Source: JANXSS01 sp040385645 | GTDB taxonomy: Bacteria; Pseudomonadota; Gammaproteobacteria; Burkholderiales; Burkholderiaceae_D | Direction of reading: 5' to 3' | DNA: 64,000 nucleotides | Assembly (NCBI GenBank): GCA_040385645.1 | Contig: JAZKGZ010000004.1 | Location: 307,436 to 371,435, forward strand | Shown here: piece after piece, positions 19,565 through 28,428 of the stretch | Numbering within the stretch: the stretch's first letter is position 1 | Layout of the letters: each line of letters starts with the position of its first letter | The notes under the pieces: model-generated | What the model was told of the DNA's origin: nothing | Databases searched by the model: none | What the model saw: the letters and a program-made list of their open reading frames with translations, nothing else | Made by a program: the position numbers and the translations under genes

Positions 19565-22072
19565 ATGCCAACGATAATTGAATACTTAAAAATTAATACT
19601 CAAATAGACCTCGCAAAATCCGATATCAGCGAATGTGTAGAGAAAAAATTTGTTGATCTGACACCAAACCATCCAAGGCTTTTCGCGACGTTTGACCAAA
19701 AGTCTATATACGATACCGTGGTTGGAATCGACAAAATAAATAACTGCGGGTTTGATAGAAATAGCTTAGTTCCAGCGCGGCTAAAATTTAATGATCTTGA
19801 AAAACTTTCGAAAGTGGCAGAAAATTTACGCTCAGAAAGAAACTTTTTAAAAAAACAGTCTTACTTGCTGGATTGCTTCATGTACATTAAAGAGATTTTA
19901 GTAAACGACTCTCGTGCAAATGATAAGAATTTTGATGGCGTCACTGGAAAAAATTTTCTTAAAAATTTATATGAAAAAAATGAGTGCAGAGAACATACTT
20001 TTGATAAAAAATTAATCCTCTCTTTATGCAAAGAAGTAAAAAATCACGAAAATGTGACAAAAGAGGAATATTTCAAAGATTTGGAAAGGTTAATAGAAGA
20101 CAATTTATCCCTCATATCTGACACTCCGGATGAATCTAGTAAATTTTTAAATGCTATTAATCAATACAAAAAACTTCTTAGTGGCGCCACTAAAATTTTA
20201 AAAAAGGATGAGGAGAACATCGGCAATGCTCATACCTTGATACGAGGCGAAAATGGCCAAATTTTCGAGATGTTGAATACCATGACCGAAGCCGAAATAG
20301 AGCGCTTCCAACGAAAAACTAATCTACAAATCAAGGCGATCGACCAACCTGTTCGCAAGTATGAAAAAAACGGCGAGAAACTTTTCAAAGTTGAACTCGG
20401 TGCCGGTGCATTCGGCAAAGCACGAATAGCCAGAAACATTTGCACCGATGAGTATATGGCGGTAAAAAAGACACACCCGGTATTTTCCGTATCACCCGAG
20501 CGGGGATTTTTGTCAGAAGATCCGGTCAAATCAAATTTTTCAACGCTTTCCAGATCCAAACAGAACGGTCTGCGTAATTTGGGTAACGTAGTAATTACGC
20601 CGATAGATGCGCAAACTATACCAAGCCGCCGATCCATACACCTAAATACCTTAGCAAATAAGGCGAATTCGCAAAGTGGACAGGCAGGTAGCGTCTCACT
20701 AAGTCAAGCCATTAACCAGCCCGAGATTTTAAAAGCGTTGAGCGATTTTGACCAGTCCGAAAATATGCAACTTATGCTAAATTTCAATACCGGAAGATAT
20801 AAAAATACTGTTAGCAATGCATTGACTACTTATAGTTTTTCCGAATTAGGGCTGGTTACCGTCGAGGACTTTACGCAAACATTCAATGTCTTACGCTATT
20901 ATTTCGAAACATTCAAAGAAGCGGAAGAATTACCGGATCAGGCACAAGCACTACTGGGCCGCTATGCAAAGGAATATTATCAAACAAATTATGGTGATGA
21001 TGGCTCAATGCATTCCAGTATTTTGACAGGCATGAGGCGATTCGAAAGTCCAGATTTCAAACTGAAGGACGCAAAATATAATCAACGCTTTCTCAATACG
21101 CTCGCCAAAGAAATGCTGAAATCTTTGGCTACATTACATCATTACGATGGATTTAGCCATCGAGATATAAAACCCGATAACATCATTCTCAGTCAAGACG
21201 ATAATGGAGGAATATCAGTAAAGTTGATCGATATTGATTTGATTGAGTCTTCAGCTTACACGCGTGAAATGCCAGATAATGGATGTCTGCCTTACATGCC
21301 GCCAGAGGCATTTATTAATGAAAAAGATGGTTCTGTTTCTTATGACGGTCAGCGAGCAGACGCGTATGCAATGGGTTTAACGCTGCGCTTCATTTTTGGA
21401 TTTGGTATGCAGGATATTGGCGAAATCGGAGAATATCAAAAACTGCAGGTTGTTATAGAACGATGCAAAGAAGCTGCGAAGACGCATTCGAACCGAGAAT
21501 TAAAAGAAGAAATCGAAGAACTGGAAGACCGTTGCAAAAGTTTGCACATCACACCCGATAACCTTGTGCAAACTCAAACGCGTGTTCAGGCACTTTTAAA
21601 AACCGTACCTGAAGCTGCTTGCGTCAAAGAATTATCTGATTTAATGGTGAAAATTCATCCGGGCAAACGTTTTTTGCCTAATGAAATATTGGATTTAGAT
21701 TTTTTCAAAAGGCCCAGCAATTTTTTAGCGGGGAACGAATTTTCAGCGCATGCCCAACGGTTTGTGAGATTCACCAAGGTACTCCAAGAAGAGGAAGTAC
21801 ACGTGATCAATGGTCACGGTTTGGATACCGCCGATGAACTGCAAGTGATGCGTTATGTTGCCGCAAGGTCAATTGTGCAAGGGCGTGGTGGAGAACCTTG
21901 TAGTCAAAGCCAAAGCACCCTATCATCCGCCGAGCGACGAAAAGTCGATGCCGAAGAGCGCAGTCTGCAATCCGCTGCACTTTTCCGCAGGACTGGACGA
22001 AAATTTGCATTCGGCAACGGTGCCAAAGCGAATATTGCTGAGATGAAGTTGCAATACGCGAAAAGACATTAA
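19565..22072 (+). CDS. Eukaryotic-like Ser/Thr protein kinase, candidate effector
   Basis: This 835-residue protein has a recognisable but divergent protein kinase core. The Gly-rich loop is LGAGAFGKA (278-286), the ATP lysine is Lys301 in MAVKK, and the catalytic loop is HRDIKPDN (532-539). The metal-binding motif is Asp-Ile-Asp (556-558) in place of DFG, followed by a PPE motif and DAYAMGLTL. The gap of about 230 residues between Lys301 and the HRD loop is more than double the usual, which implies a large insertion in or near the N-lobe. A helical N-terminal region (1-270) and a roughly 200-residue C-terminal region flank it. There is no signal peptide or membrane segment, unlike PknB-type kinases, so a translocated effector is likely. 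The first third is strikingly AT-rich and has no visible ribosome site, consistent with horizontal origin. Confidence 0.82.
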   Translation: MPTIIEYLKINTQIDLAKSDISECVEKKFVDLTPNHPRLFATFDQKSIYDTVVGIDKINNCGFDRNSLVPARLKFNDLEKLSKVAENLRSERNFLKKQSYLLDCFMYIKEILVNDSRANDKNFDGVTGKNFLKNLYEKNECREHTFDKKLILSLCKEVKNHENVTKEEYFKDLERLIEDNLSLISDTPDESSKFLNAINQYKKLLSGATKILKKDEENIGNAHTLIRGENGQIFEMLNTMTEAEIERFQRKTNLQIKAIDQPVRKYEKNGEKLFKVELGAGAFGKARIARNICTDEYMAVKKTHPVFSVSPERGFLSEDPVKSNFSTLSRSKQNGLRNLGNVVITPIDAQTIPSRRSIHLNTLANKANSQSGQAGSVSLSQAINQPEILKALSDFDQSENMQLMLNFNTGRYKNTVSNALTTYSFSELGLVTVEDFTQTFNVLRYYFETFKEAEELPDQAQALLGRYAKEYYQTNYGDDGSMHSSILTGMRRFESPDFKLKDAKYNQRFLNTLAKEMLKSLATLHHYDGFSHRDIKPDNIILSQDDNGGISVKLIDIDLIESSAYTREMPDNGCLPYMPPEAFINEKDGSVSYDGQRADAYAMGLTLRFIFGFGMQDIGEIGEYQKLQVVIERCKEAAKTHSNRELKEEIEELEDRCKSLHITPDNLVQTQTRVQALLKTVPEAACVKELSDLMVKIHPGKRFLPNEILDLDFFKRPSNFLAGNEFSAHAQRFVRFTKVLQEEEVHVINGHGLDTADELQVMRYVAARSIVQGRGGEPCSQSQSTLSSAERRKVDAEERSLQSAALFRRTGRKFAFGNGAKANIAEMKLQYAKRH

Positions 22073-22090
22073 TGTTTTTGGGGCAAAGTG

Positions 22091-24499
22091 ATGACTAAGG
22101 CATCTGAAATTCTTCGCAACGCAAAGGCACATCTGTTTGCAAGTCAAGAACCGGCTGAGCTTGCAGGTAAAAAATTTGGTTACGAACGCGATGATCAAGC
22201 GCGCGCCCCCAGCAATTTAAATAACCAGCACCGCCATCCTGGTATTCCACCCGCTGTAGCTAACAAAGCAGCGGCAAGATTTAACAGGCAAGCAAATCCG
22301 GTTGTTGCCAAACCAAAAACATCGCCATTGCAATCGATTGAAGAAATGGTTATGCGGTGCGCGAACTGGACACCTGAAGAACGGCGCGAGCACGAGGCCC
22401 GCCATCAGGAACGCGTGCATAAACAAGAAGCACGCGCAGCGGCATCACTTTCTGCCGCCGCCCTTCTAGCCTTCCCACAAACGTTGCGAGAAAATATTTC
22501 TCGTCTGGAGCGGCAAAGCACACTACCCGATAACTTGGTAGCCGAGGCTTGGAAATGCTTGGAAGATAATACCGAGTACCTAGAAGAAAAATGGACTTCC
22601 ATCTCCAATGAACCACGTCCTCCCTACATAAGCTTGGAAAACCCCGCGGATAAACACGAACGCGAGGTGGTGTTGAACCGGTTTGACGATATCCGGCTAG
22701 TTCACGCAAGCGCGATTGCCGATCCGATCCGCTCCCGAAACGCCGAGCAGCCGCATTTTTTGCATGCCAACTACGTCGATATGGGTTGCGGCCGGCATTT
22801 TATCGCTGCGCAAAAACCTGTTGCAGGAGAAATCCCGGGATTTCATCAGGCAATCGCTGATCACAAAGTCGCGCTCGTCGTCGATCTGACCAAATACAGC
22901 GAGCAGGATGCGGCCACGGATTATTTTCCGCGTCAAAAAGGCAAGTCCTTGCAGGCATTAGGTTGCCAGCTCATGGCTTATTGCAAGCGGCGCGTCAAAT
23001 TCAAACCGCTGATGATGATCGATCAGGAAATCGAATTGCGTGGCGGGCAGGCGACGCATACGGTGCAACGATTGCACTTTCCGGGCTGGCCGGATCATGG
23101 CGTTATTTCGCCTAAAACCTTGATCGGCCTGGCAGACAAGATCGAGGCAACGAGCCCGGACCCGGCGCGGCCGGTGGTGATCCATTGCATGGCGGGCGTT
23201 GGCCGCACAGGTACGTTGATGAGCTTTCTGGCTGCCCGCAAGCGGATTGCCGACGAAGTAGCGCGCAATCGTGGCGTCTGTAACCCGGCCATGGTTTTGC
23301 GTATCGCGCTCGACGCCGTTGCACAGGGGCGGCTGCAGCGCGGGCCATCGTTCGTTCAGACGCCGGAGCAATTCAATCTGTTGGTTGCGGCGTTGATGCA
23401 GAGCTTTGCCGAGCCGATGAAATTAGCTGGCAAGTATGGCACGAGTGCATTGCCAAGCGTATTGCCGAGCGTATCGCCAACCGCGAAGCCAGCTTTCAAA
23501 GCTGTGGTGGCGGGAGAACGTCGCGTGCGTTTCGATGTGCCGGAATCGACGATCGAGCAAGTCTGGGCACGCCTTTGCAAGTTATCTGCAAGCCTGGCAC
23601 CTGAGCCAGCGAATGTAACGAGTAATCGTGCGGACGTCATCTGCCCGGAACGAACGGGCATCAAGGTGCGGGTTGGGATTGGTGCAGAGGCGAAGTACGC
23701 GGCGATTCATGCAAATGCCATTGCGTTTTCCGGGTCTATGCGAGAAGTGGGGAGTGGCAATACGCCTTCAGCACCCGTTCGAATTGCCATCGCCGGGCAA
23801 TCGCCACAAAATTTTGAGCGATGTGAAAGCTTTCTGCTGCACGGCTTGCTGAGCAAACGCGGCCTTCTGGAATTCACTTCCCCGACAGCCAATGCGGACT
23901 CCTCCAGGTCTGCAGAAAATCCAATCGTGTCGCAGTTGCAGCAACGCTGGCAAGCCGTGGGCCGCACCGCCGATGGTTTGATTCTCGGCCAGCGTTTCAA
24001 AGTCGCTGCGGTAGAAGAAATGCCGCGAGACGCAGACGATTACAGGCGTGTGAAGGTCACGGCTGTGGATTTGCAAAATCCTGGCGAAACAGTCTCGATG
24101 TATATCACGCAGGCGGGCATGAAGTTCGACGATAACGTGCTGCGCGCGGAAGAAATCGCGCGGGCCGATGCATTGACAGAGGGGCATCTACACGCGGGCC
24201 GCAGCGATGCCTTGGCGCACATCACAGGCGGGGCTGCCGACCCGACGGTGGTCAGCTATACCGGCATCGGCCGTAATGCGACGTTGATCTGTTACCGCGA
24301 AGCCGTGGCACGTTTTGCTTCAATGCAGGATGAGGGGGGTATCGACGGTTTGATCGAAGATATCGTCGCGCAGGGGCGGCGTGATCGGGGGCCGCACTTT
24401 ATTCATTCTGCTTTGCAACTGAATGAACTCAAACAAGCAGTGCTGGCCCGTTTTCGTGAAGAACGCTTTCAGTCTGCTAACGTGGCCGCATACGCCTAA
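22091..24499 (+). CDS. Tandem-domain protein tyrosine phosphatase, candidate effector (active D1, pseudo-phosphatase D2)
   Basis: This 802-residue protein starts with a disordered, Ala/Arg-rich region (1 to about 175). The first phosphatase domain (about 180-430) has the WPD loop GWPDHG (Asp335) and the signature HCMAGVGRTG (Cys366, Arg372), so all catalytic residues of a classical tyrosine phosphatase are present. After a linker, a second region (about 520-790) repeats the pattern. SYTGIGRNAT keeps Arg728 at the right spacing but has Ser722 in place of Cys, and VAQGR..RGP.F matches the D1 segment VAQGRLQRGPSF. D2 therefore looks catalytically dead. The nearest known effectors are YopH and SptP-type enzymes, but those have one domain. 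The ATG at 22091 follows GGGGCAAAG and lies 18 bases after the kinase stop, so the two are probably one operon. Confidence 0.85.
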   Translation: MTKASEILRNAKAHLFASQEPAELAGKKFGYERDDQARAPSNLNNQHRHPGIPPAVANKAAARFNRQANPVVAKPKTSPLQSIEEMVMRCANWTPEERREHEARHQERVHKQEARAAASLSAAALLAFPQTLRENISRLERQSTLPDNLVAEAWKCLEDNTEYLEEKWTSISNEPRPPYISLENPADKHEREVVLNRFDDIRLVHASAIADPIRSRNAEQPHFLHANYVDMGCGRHFIAAQKPVAGEIPGFHQAIADHKVALVVDLTKYSEQDAATDYFPRQKGKSLQALGCQLMAYCKRRVKFKPLMMIDQEIELRGGQATHTVQRLHFPGWPDHGVISPKTLIGLADKIEATSPDPARPVVIHCMAGVGRTGTLMSFLAARKRIADEVARNRGVCNPAMVLRIALDAVAQGRLQRGPSFVQTPEQFNLLVAALMQSFAEPMKLAGKYGTSALPSVLPSVSPTAKPAFKAVVAGERRVRFDVPESTIEQVWARLCKLSASLAPEPANVTSNRADVICPERTGIKVRVGIGAEAKYAAIHANAIAFSGSMREVGSGNTPSAPVRIAIAGQSPQNFERCESFLLHGLLSKRGLLEFTSPTANADSSRSAENPIVSQLQQRWQAVGRTADGLILGQRFKVAAVEEMPRDADDYRRVKVTAVDLQNPGETVSMYITQAGMKFDDNVLRAEEIARADALTEGHLHAGRSDALAHITGGAADPTVVSYTGIGRNATLICYREAVARFASMQDEGGIDGLIEDIVAQGRRDRGPHFIHSALQLNELKQAVLARFREERFQSANVAAYA

Positions 24500-24679
24500 C
24501 CCATTGTCTATAGGCATCCTGGCGATGAATATGCTAACGCGAAGCGTGCTTGGTAAAATAAACATCGCTTAACTTTCCCGAGCAGATATCTCGCACGCTA
24601 TTGCCACTTGTCAAAATGTACTTAGTTGCGAGAGGTTAAGCTACACTACGAATTAACGAGACTATTCGAGCACCGAACC

Positions 24680-25237
24680 ATGCGCCCAAGCATCAATGCA
24701 ACCTGCATCCGCCCTGCATCATCATCTCCGCAAACCTCAGATGACACGGCTTCGAGCGCAGATTCGATCAAGTGCGGTGAGCCGACATTCGCGCTCGACA
24801 TTCCCATTCCTAAACGTCCGCCCATATTGGTCAGAGCCAAAACGTTGGCAAGGCCCAAAAGTGCGCCGAACCAAAAGTTTCGGGGCTTCGGTGACAAAGT
24901 TGCCGTCATGAAGGCGATTTCCGAAGACGACAACGCTACCAAGTGCATTTTGGTCATGCACAACCCAAAATTTCTACCAAACGTTCGAGACGATTCGGTT
25001 AGCGCTCTCTCGATTTATGGCGTGGATTGCGGCCGTAAAGAACAACTGGCAACCCTTTTGCAAAATAATGATATCGATGTGAATAGAATATATTCGATCG
25101 ATCCGAAGCAGTTTTTAGTGCTATGGCTCGCCATAGAACAAGGGTTTGTCGATGTCGTCCAGGCGCACCTCGAAAAAGAGGGAATTGCCATCAATAGCGT
25201 ACTGATCAGCGGTGGCCTATCTGGTCAGAAGTCCTGA
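24680..25237 (+). CDS. Small unknown protein with ankyrin-like C-terminal segment, candidate effector
   Basis: From the ATG at 24680 the protein has 185 residues; the frame stays open to 24626. Residues 1 to about 75 are Ser/Pro-rich and probably disordered. The rest looks folded. The stretch LWLAIEQGFVDVVQAHLEKE near residues 149-168 has the spacing of one ankyrin repeat (L-x-x-A-x-x-x-G-x-x-x-x-V-x-x-L), and the segment before it may form another. There is no signal peptide. It follows the kinase/phosphatase pair after 180 bases without a visible terminator, so it may belong to the same island. The function is unknown. Confidence 0.55.
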   Translation: MRPSINATCIRPASSSPQTSDDTASSADSIKCGEPTFALDIPIPKRPPILVRAKTLARPKSAPNQKFRGFGDKVAVMKAISEDDNATKCILVMHNPKFLPNVRDDSVSALSIYGVDCGRKEQLATLLQNNDIDVNRIYSIDPKQFLVLWLAIEQGFVDVVQAHLEKEGIAINSVLISGGLSGQKS

Positions 25238-25314
25238 GAGAAATTTTTTCAGTGCAGTTTGATGCTGGCATTCTCCGCAAGTTAATGCCGATCAAAAAGC
25301 ACTTGATGTAAATC

Positions 25315-26277
25315 CTACGAAGCCGAGTACGGCGAACGCCGTCTAGCCTCTTCGGCAGCAGCCGCTTCCTTCTCCGCTTTTGCCACTCTCAACCGTTCGC
25401 TCTCCTCGGCAAATGCCGTCAATAACACAGCACGCGATTCTGGCGTTTCCAGGCTGATGCGCCCGAGCGCGCCGGTGCGGTAGTCCTGCAGGAATGTGTG
25501 TGCCGCTTTTTCCAGGTCGATACCGCCGCCCTTGAGCAAATAACCGCGCCGCCGTGCTACACCTTCGATCACCGCCACGCCATCGAGGGTATGTTCGTCG
25601 TCGCTTTTCAGGCCGTAGCGGTCGTTGATCGATTCCGCGTATCGCGCCAGTATGGCGTCGGCTAGATACGTCGCTACTTCTTCTTCGATCAATGCATTGC
25701 TGCCGATGGCATGGCTGGCGGCCAGCATCAGGCCATCGATCGGATGCTGAATTTTCGGCCAGAGCATGCCGGGGGTGTCGATCAGCACGATATTGTTGCC
25801 CAGATAGAGGCGTTGCTGGATCTTGGTCACGGCTGGCTCGTCGCCGACCTTTGCCACGCGCTTGTTGAGCAGCGCATTCATCAATGTCGATTTACCGACA
25901 TTGGGTATGCCCATGATCATGATGCGCAAGGGTTTGAGCGGCGTGCCGCGATGTGGTGCCAGGGCCAAGCACAGCTTCGGTACCTTTGCGACATCCGCCG
26001 GTTTCTTGCAACTCATCGCGACTGCGTGCACATCGGGCTGGCGATTGTAATAGGCGATCCAGGCGTCGGTTGCGGCCGGGTCGGCCAGATCGCCTTTGTT
26101 CAAAATTTTTAAACAGGGACGCTGGCGGAACAGGCGCAATTCTTCGATCATCGGGTTGCAGCTGGCCTCGGGCAGGCGCGCATCGAGCACTTCGATCACC
26201 AGATCGGTTTTTTCCATGGCTTCCGCCGCCTTTTTGCGGGCGGCGTTCATATGGCCTGGGTACCATTGGATCGACAT
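25315..26277 (-). CDS. ylqF: Circularly permuted ribosome biogenesis GTPase (YlqF/RbgA family)
   Basis: The 320-residue protein shows the permuted order of GTPase motifs: NKGD (G4, residues 60-63) comes before the P-loop GIPNVGKST (123-131), which is followed by DTPGML (G3, 167-172). The start MSIQWYPGHMNAARK is diagnostic of the YlqF/RbgA family, which helps late assembly of the large ribosomal subunit. The C-terminus is a short charged Ala/Glu/Arg tail. It converges on the small ankyrin-like gene, with 77 bases between stops. Confidence 0.93.
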   Translation of the reverse strand: MSIQWYPGHMNAARKKAAEAMEKTDLVIEVLDARLPEASCNPMIEELRLFRQRPCLKILNKGDLADPAATDAWIAYYNRQPDVHAVAMSCKKPADVAKVPKLCLALAPHRGTPLKPLRIMIMGIPNVGKSTLMNALLNKRVAKVGDEPAVTKIQQRLYLGNNIVLIDTPGMLWPKIQHPIDGLMLAASHAIGSNALIEEEVATYLADAILARYAESINDRYGLKSDDEHTLDGVAVIEGVARRRGYLLKGGGIDLEKAAHTFLQDYRTGALGRISLETPESRAVLLTAFAEESERLRVAKAEKEAAAAEEARRRSPYSAS

Positions 26278-26439
26278 TGCGGGCGTATTTTCTTCTAAAG
26301 ATGGGAAGCGGGCATTGTACTTCTTGCATTGCTGCCTGCGCCATGCCTGCCCACACCAATATCTACAGTATTGCCCGCAATGCTGTCAGCGCAAAATATG
26401 TACGTAATGTATTTGCCCGCTACAGTCGGGCTGCACGCT

Positions 26440-27426
26440 TCAGTCCAGCTGGGCCAGCGCCTTCAGGTGTGCAACCACGCTGCGCCCGAGCGCTGAAAGG
26501 TTGTAACCACCCTCGAGGCAACTGACGATACGCCCGCCTGCATGTTGCCTGGCTACGGTCATGAGTTCGCGGGTGATCCAGGCGTAATCGTCTTCCACCA
26601 GACCCATCTGGCCGATGTCGTCTTCACGATGGGCATCGAAGCCTGCCGAGATGAACAGCATCTCCGGCCGGTGTGCATGCAATGCCGGCAACCAAACTTC
26701 TTTGACCAGCCGGCGCACGACATTGCCTCCGGTATAGGCCGGCAACGGTTGATTGATCATATTGTCGCTGCTGTATCTTTTGCCGTCGTTGTCATACCCT
26801 TCGCCAGCGGTGGCTACACCGGTAAACGGATAAAAAGGGTGCTGAAAAAAACTCACCATCAGCACCCGCTGGTCACCCTCAAACGCCTCTTGCGTGCCGT
26901 TGCCATGGTGGACATCGAAATCGACGACGGCGATGCGAGACAAGCCATGCACCGCGAGTGCATGCTGGGCGGCGATCGCGACGTTATTGAAAAAACAAAA
27001 CCCCATGGCTTGCGCACGCAATGCGTGATGGCCGGGCGGTCGCACCGAGCAAAAGGCATTCTCGACTTCGCCGGCGATGACGGCGTCGGTGGCGGCCACG
27101 GCGGCACCGGCGGCACGCAATGCGGCATCCAGCGTGTACGCATTCAATACGGCATCGGGGCCCAGCGCCGCATAGGACTCGCCAGGCTTGCTGCCTGCGA
27201 CCCGGGCCGGGGATCTGGCGCGCATCAGGTCGAGCATGGCCGCATCGTGCACGCGGCAAATCATCGGCGGCGTGGCCAGCGGTGCCTCACGATGATCGAA
27301 CAGGCTGTCGAGGCGGCTGGCGATCAACTGGTCTTCGATCGCCTGTAAACGCGCAGGCGATTCGGGGTGCCCTGCTCCCATTTCGTGCAGCCGGCAATCG
27401 GCGTGTGTGTAAAAAGCGGTAGTCAT
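26440..27426 (-). CDS. Histone deacetylase-like amidohydrolase (acetylpolyamine/lysine deacetylase family)
   Basis: The 328-residue protein belongs to the zinc-dependent arginase/deacetylase fold. RPPGHHAL (129-136) carries the tandem catalytic His pair. DFDVHHGNGT (169-178) provides Asp171 and His173 as zinc ligands, and SAGFDAHRED follows toward the C-terminus. Bacterial members remove acetyl groups from small amines or proteins; the substrate here is unknown. The ATG at 27426 gives the family start TAFYTHADCRLHEMG. A much longer upstream frame to 27702 is not conserved-looking and overlaps the divergent moxR. Confidence 0.9.
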   Translation of the reverse strand: MTTAFYTHADCRLHEMGAGHPESPARLQAIEDQLIASRLDSLFDHREAPLATPPMICRVHDAAMLDLMRARSPARVAGSKPGESYAALGPDAVLNAYTLDAALRAAGAAVAATDAVIAGEVENAFCSVRPPGHHALRAQAMGFCFFNNVAIAAQHALAVHGLSRIAVVDFDVHHGNGTQEAFEGDQRVLMVSFFQHPFYPFTGVATAGEGYDNDGKRYSSDNMINQPLPAYTGGNVVRRLVKEVWLPALHAHRPEMLFISAGFDAHREDDIGQMGLVEDDYAWITRELMTVARQHAGGRIVSCLEGGYNLSALGRSVVAHLKALAQLD

Positions 27427-27507
27427 TAAAAATTCATCATATTGATTTTGGTCAATATTACTTTTCTCGAATAGAATTTGGACAAGTCTATCCACCTTAG
27501 AAAATTC

Positions 27508-28428
27508 ATGTTTGCAAAAATTCATGCAGTTGCGCAGCAAGTCGGTCAAATCGTCGTCGGCAAGGAACTGCAGATACGCCAAAGCCTGGTATGCCTGCTG
27601 GCCGGCGGCCATTTGCTGATCGAGGACGTGCCGGGCGTCGGTAAAACCACACTGGCGCATGCGCTGGCGATTTCGCTCGGGCTTCAGTTCAACCGGTTGC
27701 AATTCACCAGCGACCTGTTACCCGCCGATGTCGTTGGAATTTCCATTTTCGAGCGTGACAAAAACGCTTTCACGTTTCATCCGGGGCCGGTGTTTTCTCA
27801 GGTGCTGCTGGCAGATGAAATCAATCGTGCGACACCGAAGGCGCAGTCGGCATTGCTCGAAGCGATGGAAGAGCGCCAGGTCACGTCGGATGGCGTTACC
27901 CGCGATCTACCGACACCTTTCTTCGTCATCGCGACCCAGAATCCGGCGCATCAGATCGGCACTTTTCCATTGCCTGAGTCGCAACTCGACCGTTTTTTGA
28001 TGTGTTTGTCGTTGGGTTACCCGGATACGGCTGCCGAACGTGCATTGCTGCTGGGCGAGGATCGTCGTATGTTGATGAAATCGTTGCCAAGGGCGATGGA
28101 GCCTACCGAGTTACTGGCTGCCCAGACAGGGTTGCGCGGATTGCACGTCTCGGCCGCATTGATCGATTACGTACAGTCGTTGGCACAGACATCGCGCCAG
28201 TGCGGGTTGTTTGCCGAAGGCCTGAGCCCGCGGGCCGGTATTGCATTGCTGCAGGCAGCGCGCGCCTGGGCCGCGCTGGAGGGCCGTAACCACTTGATTC
28301 CCGAAGATGTGCAGGCCGTGCTGGTGCCGGTGGCTGCGCACCGCCTGCGGCCCTTGAAGGCGACCGGCGGTGCAGCCCTTGCCAGCCGCGATGCGGTGCT
28401 GCAGTTGATGAAGCTCGTAGCGGTTTGA
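27508..28428 (+). CDS. MoxR-type AAA+ ATPase
   Basis: The 306-residue protein has Walker A GVGKTT (residues 43-48), Walker B LLADEINRA (Asp103-Glu104) and the sensor segment FFVIATQNP. MoxR ATPases are chaperone-like proteins that help mature or activate partner complexes. The partner genes are usually DUF58 and transglutaminase genes, exactly as here. The ATG at 27508 is preferred over a TTG at 27478. The divergent spacing to the deacetylase gene is 81 bases. Confidence 0.92.
   Translation: MFAKIHAVAQQVGQIVVGKELQIRQSLVCLLAGGHLLIEDVPGVGKTTLAHALAISLGLQFNRLQFTSDLLPADVVGISIFERDKNAFTFHPGPVFSQVLLADEINRATPKAQSALLEAMEERQVTSDGVTRDLPTPFFVIATQNPAHQIGTFPLPESQLDRFLMCLSLGYPDTAAERALLLGEDRRMLMKSLPRAMEPTELLAAQTGLRGLHVSAALIDYVQSLAQTSRQCGLFAEGLSPRAGIALLQAARAWAALEGRNHLIPEDVQAVLVPVAAHRLRPLKATGGAALASRDAVLQLMKLVAV

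Noticed and set aside
15292..24673. Shared 11-mer TATTCGAGCAC at 15292-15302 and 24663-24673 before two candidate effectors
   Set aside because: The distance to the start codons differs greatly (about 65 versus 6 bases), and the motif is absent before the kinase and the gene at 54012; coincidence is likely.
26542..27348. Plus-strand frame of 268 codons opposite the deacetylase gene
   Set aside because: Antisense to a well-supported gene with zinc-site motifs, and its translation has no recognisable domain.
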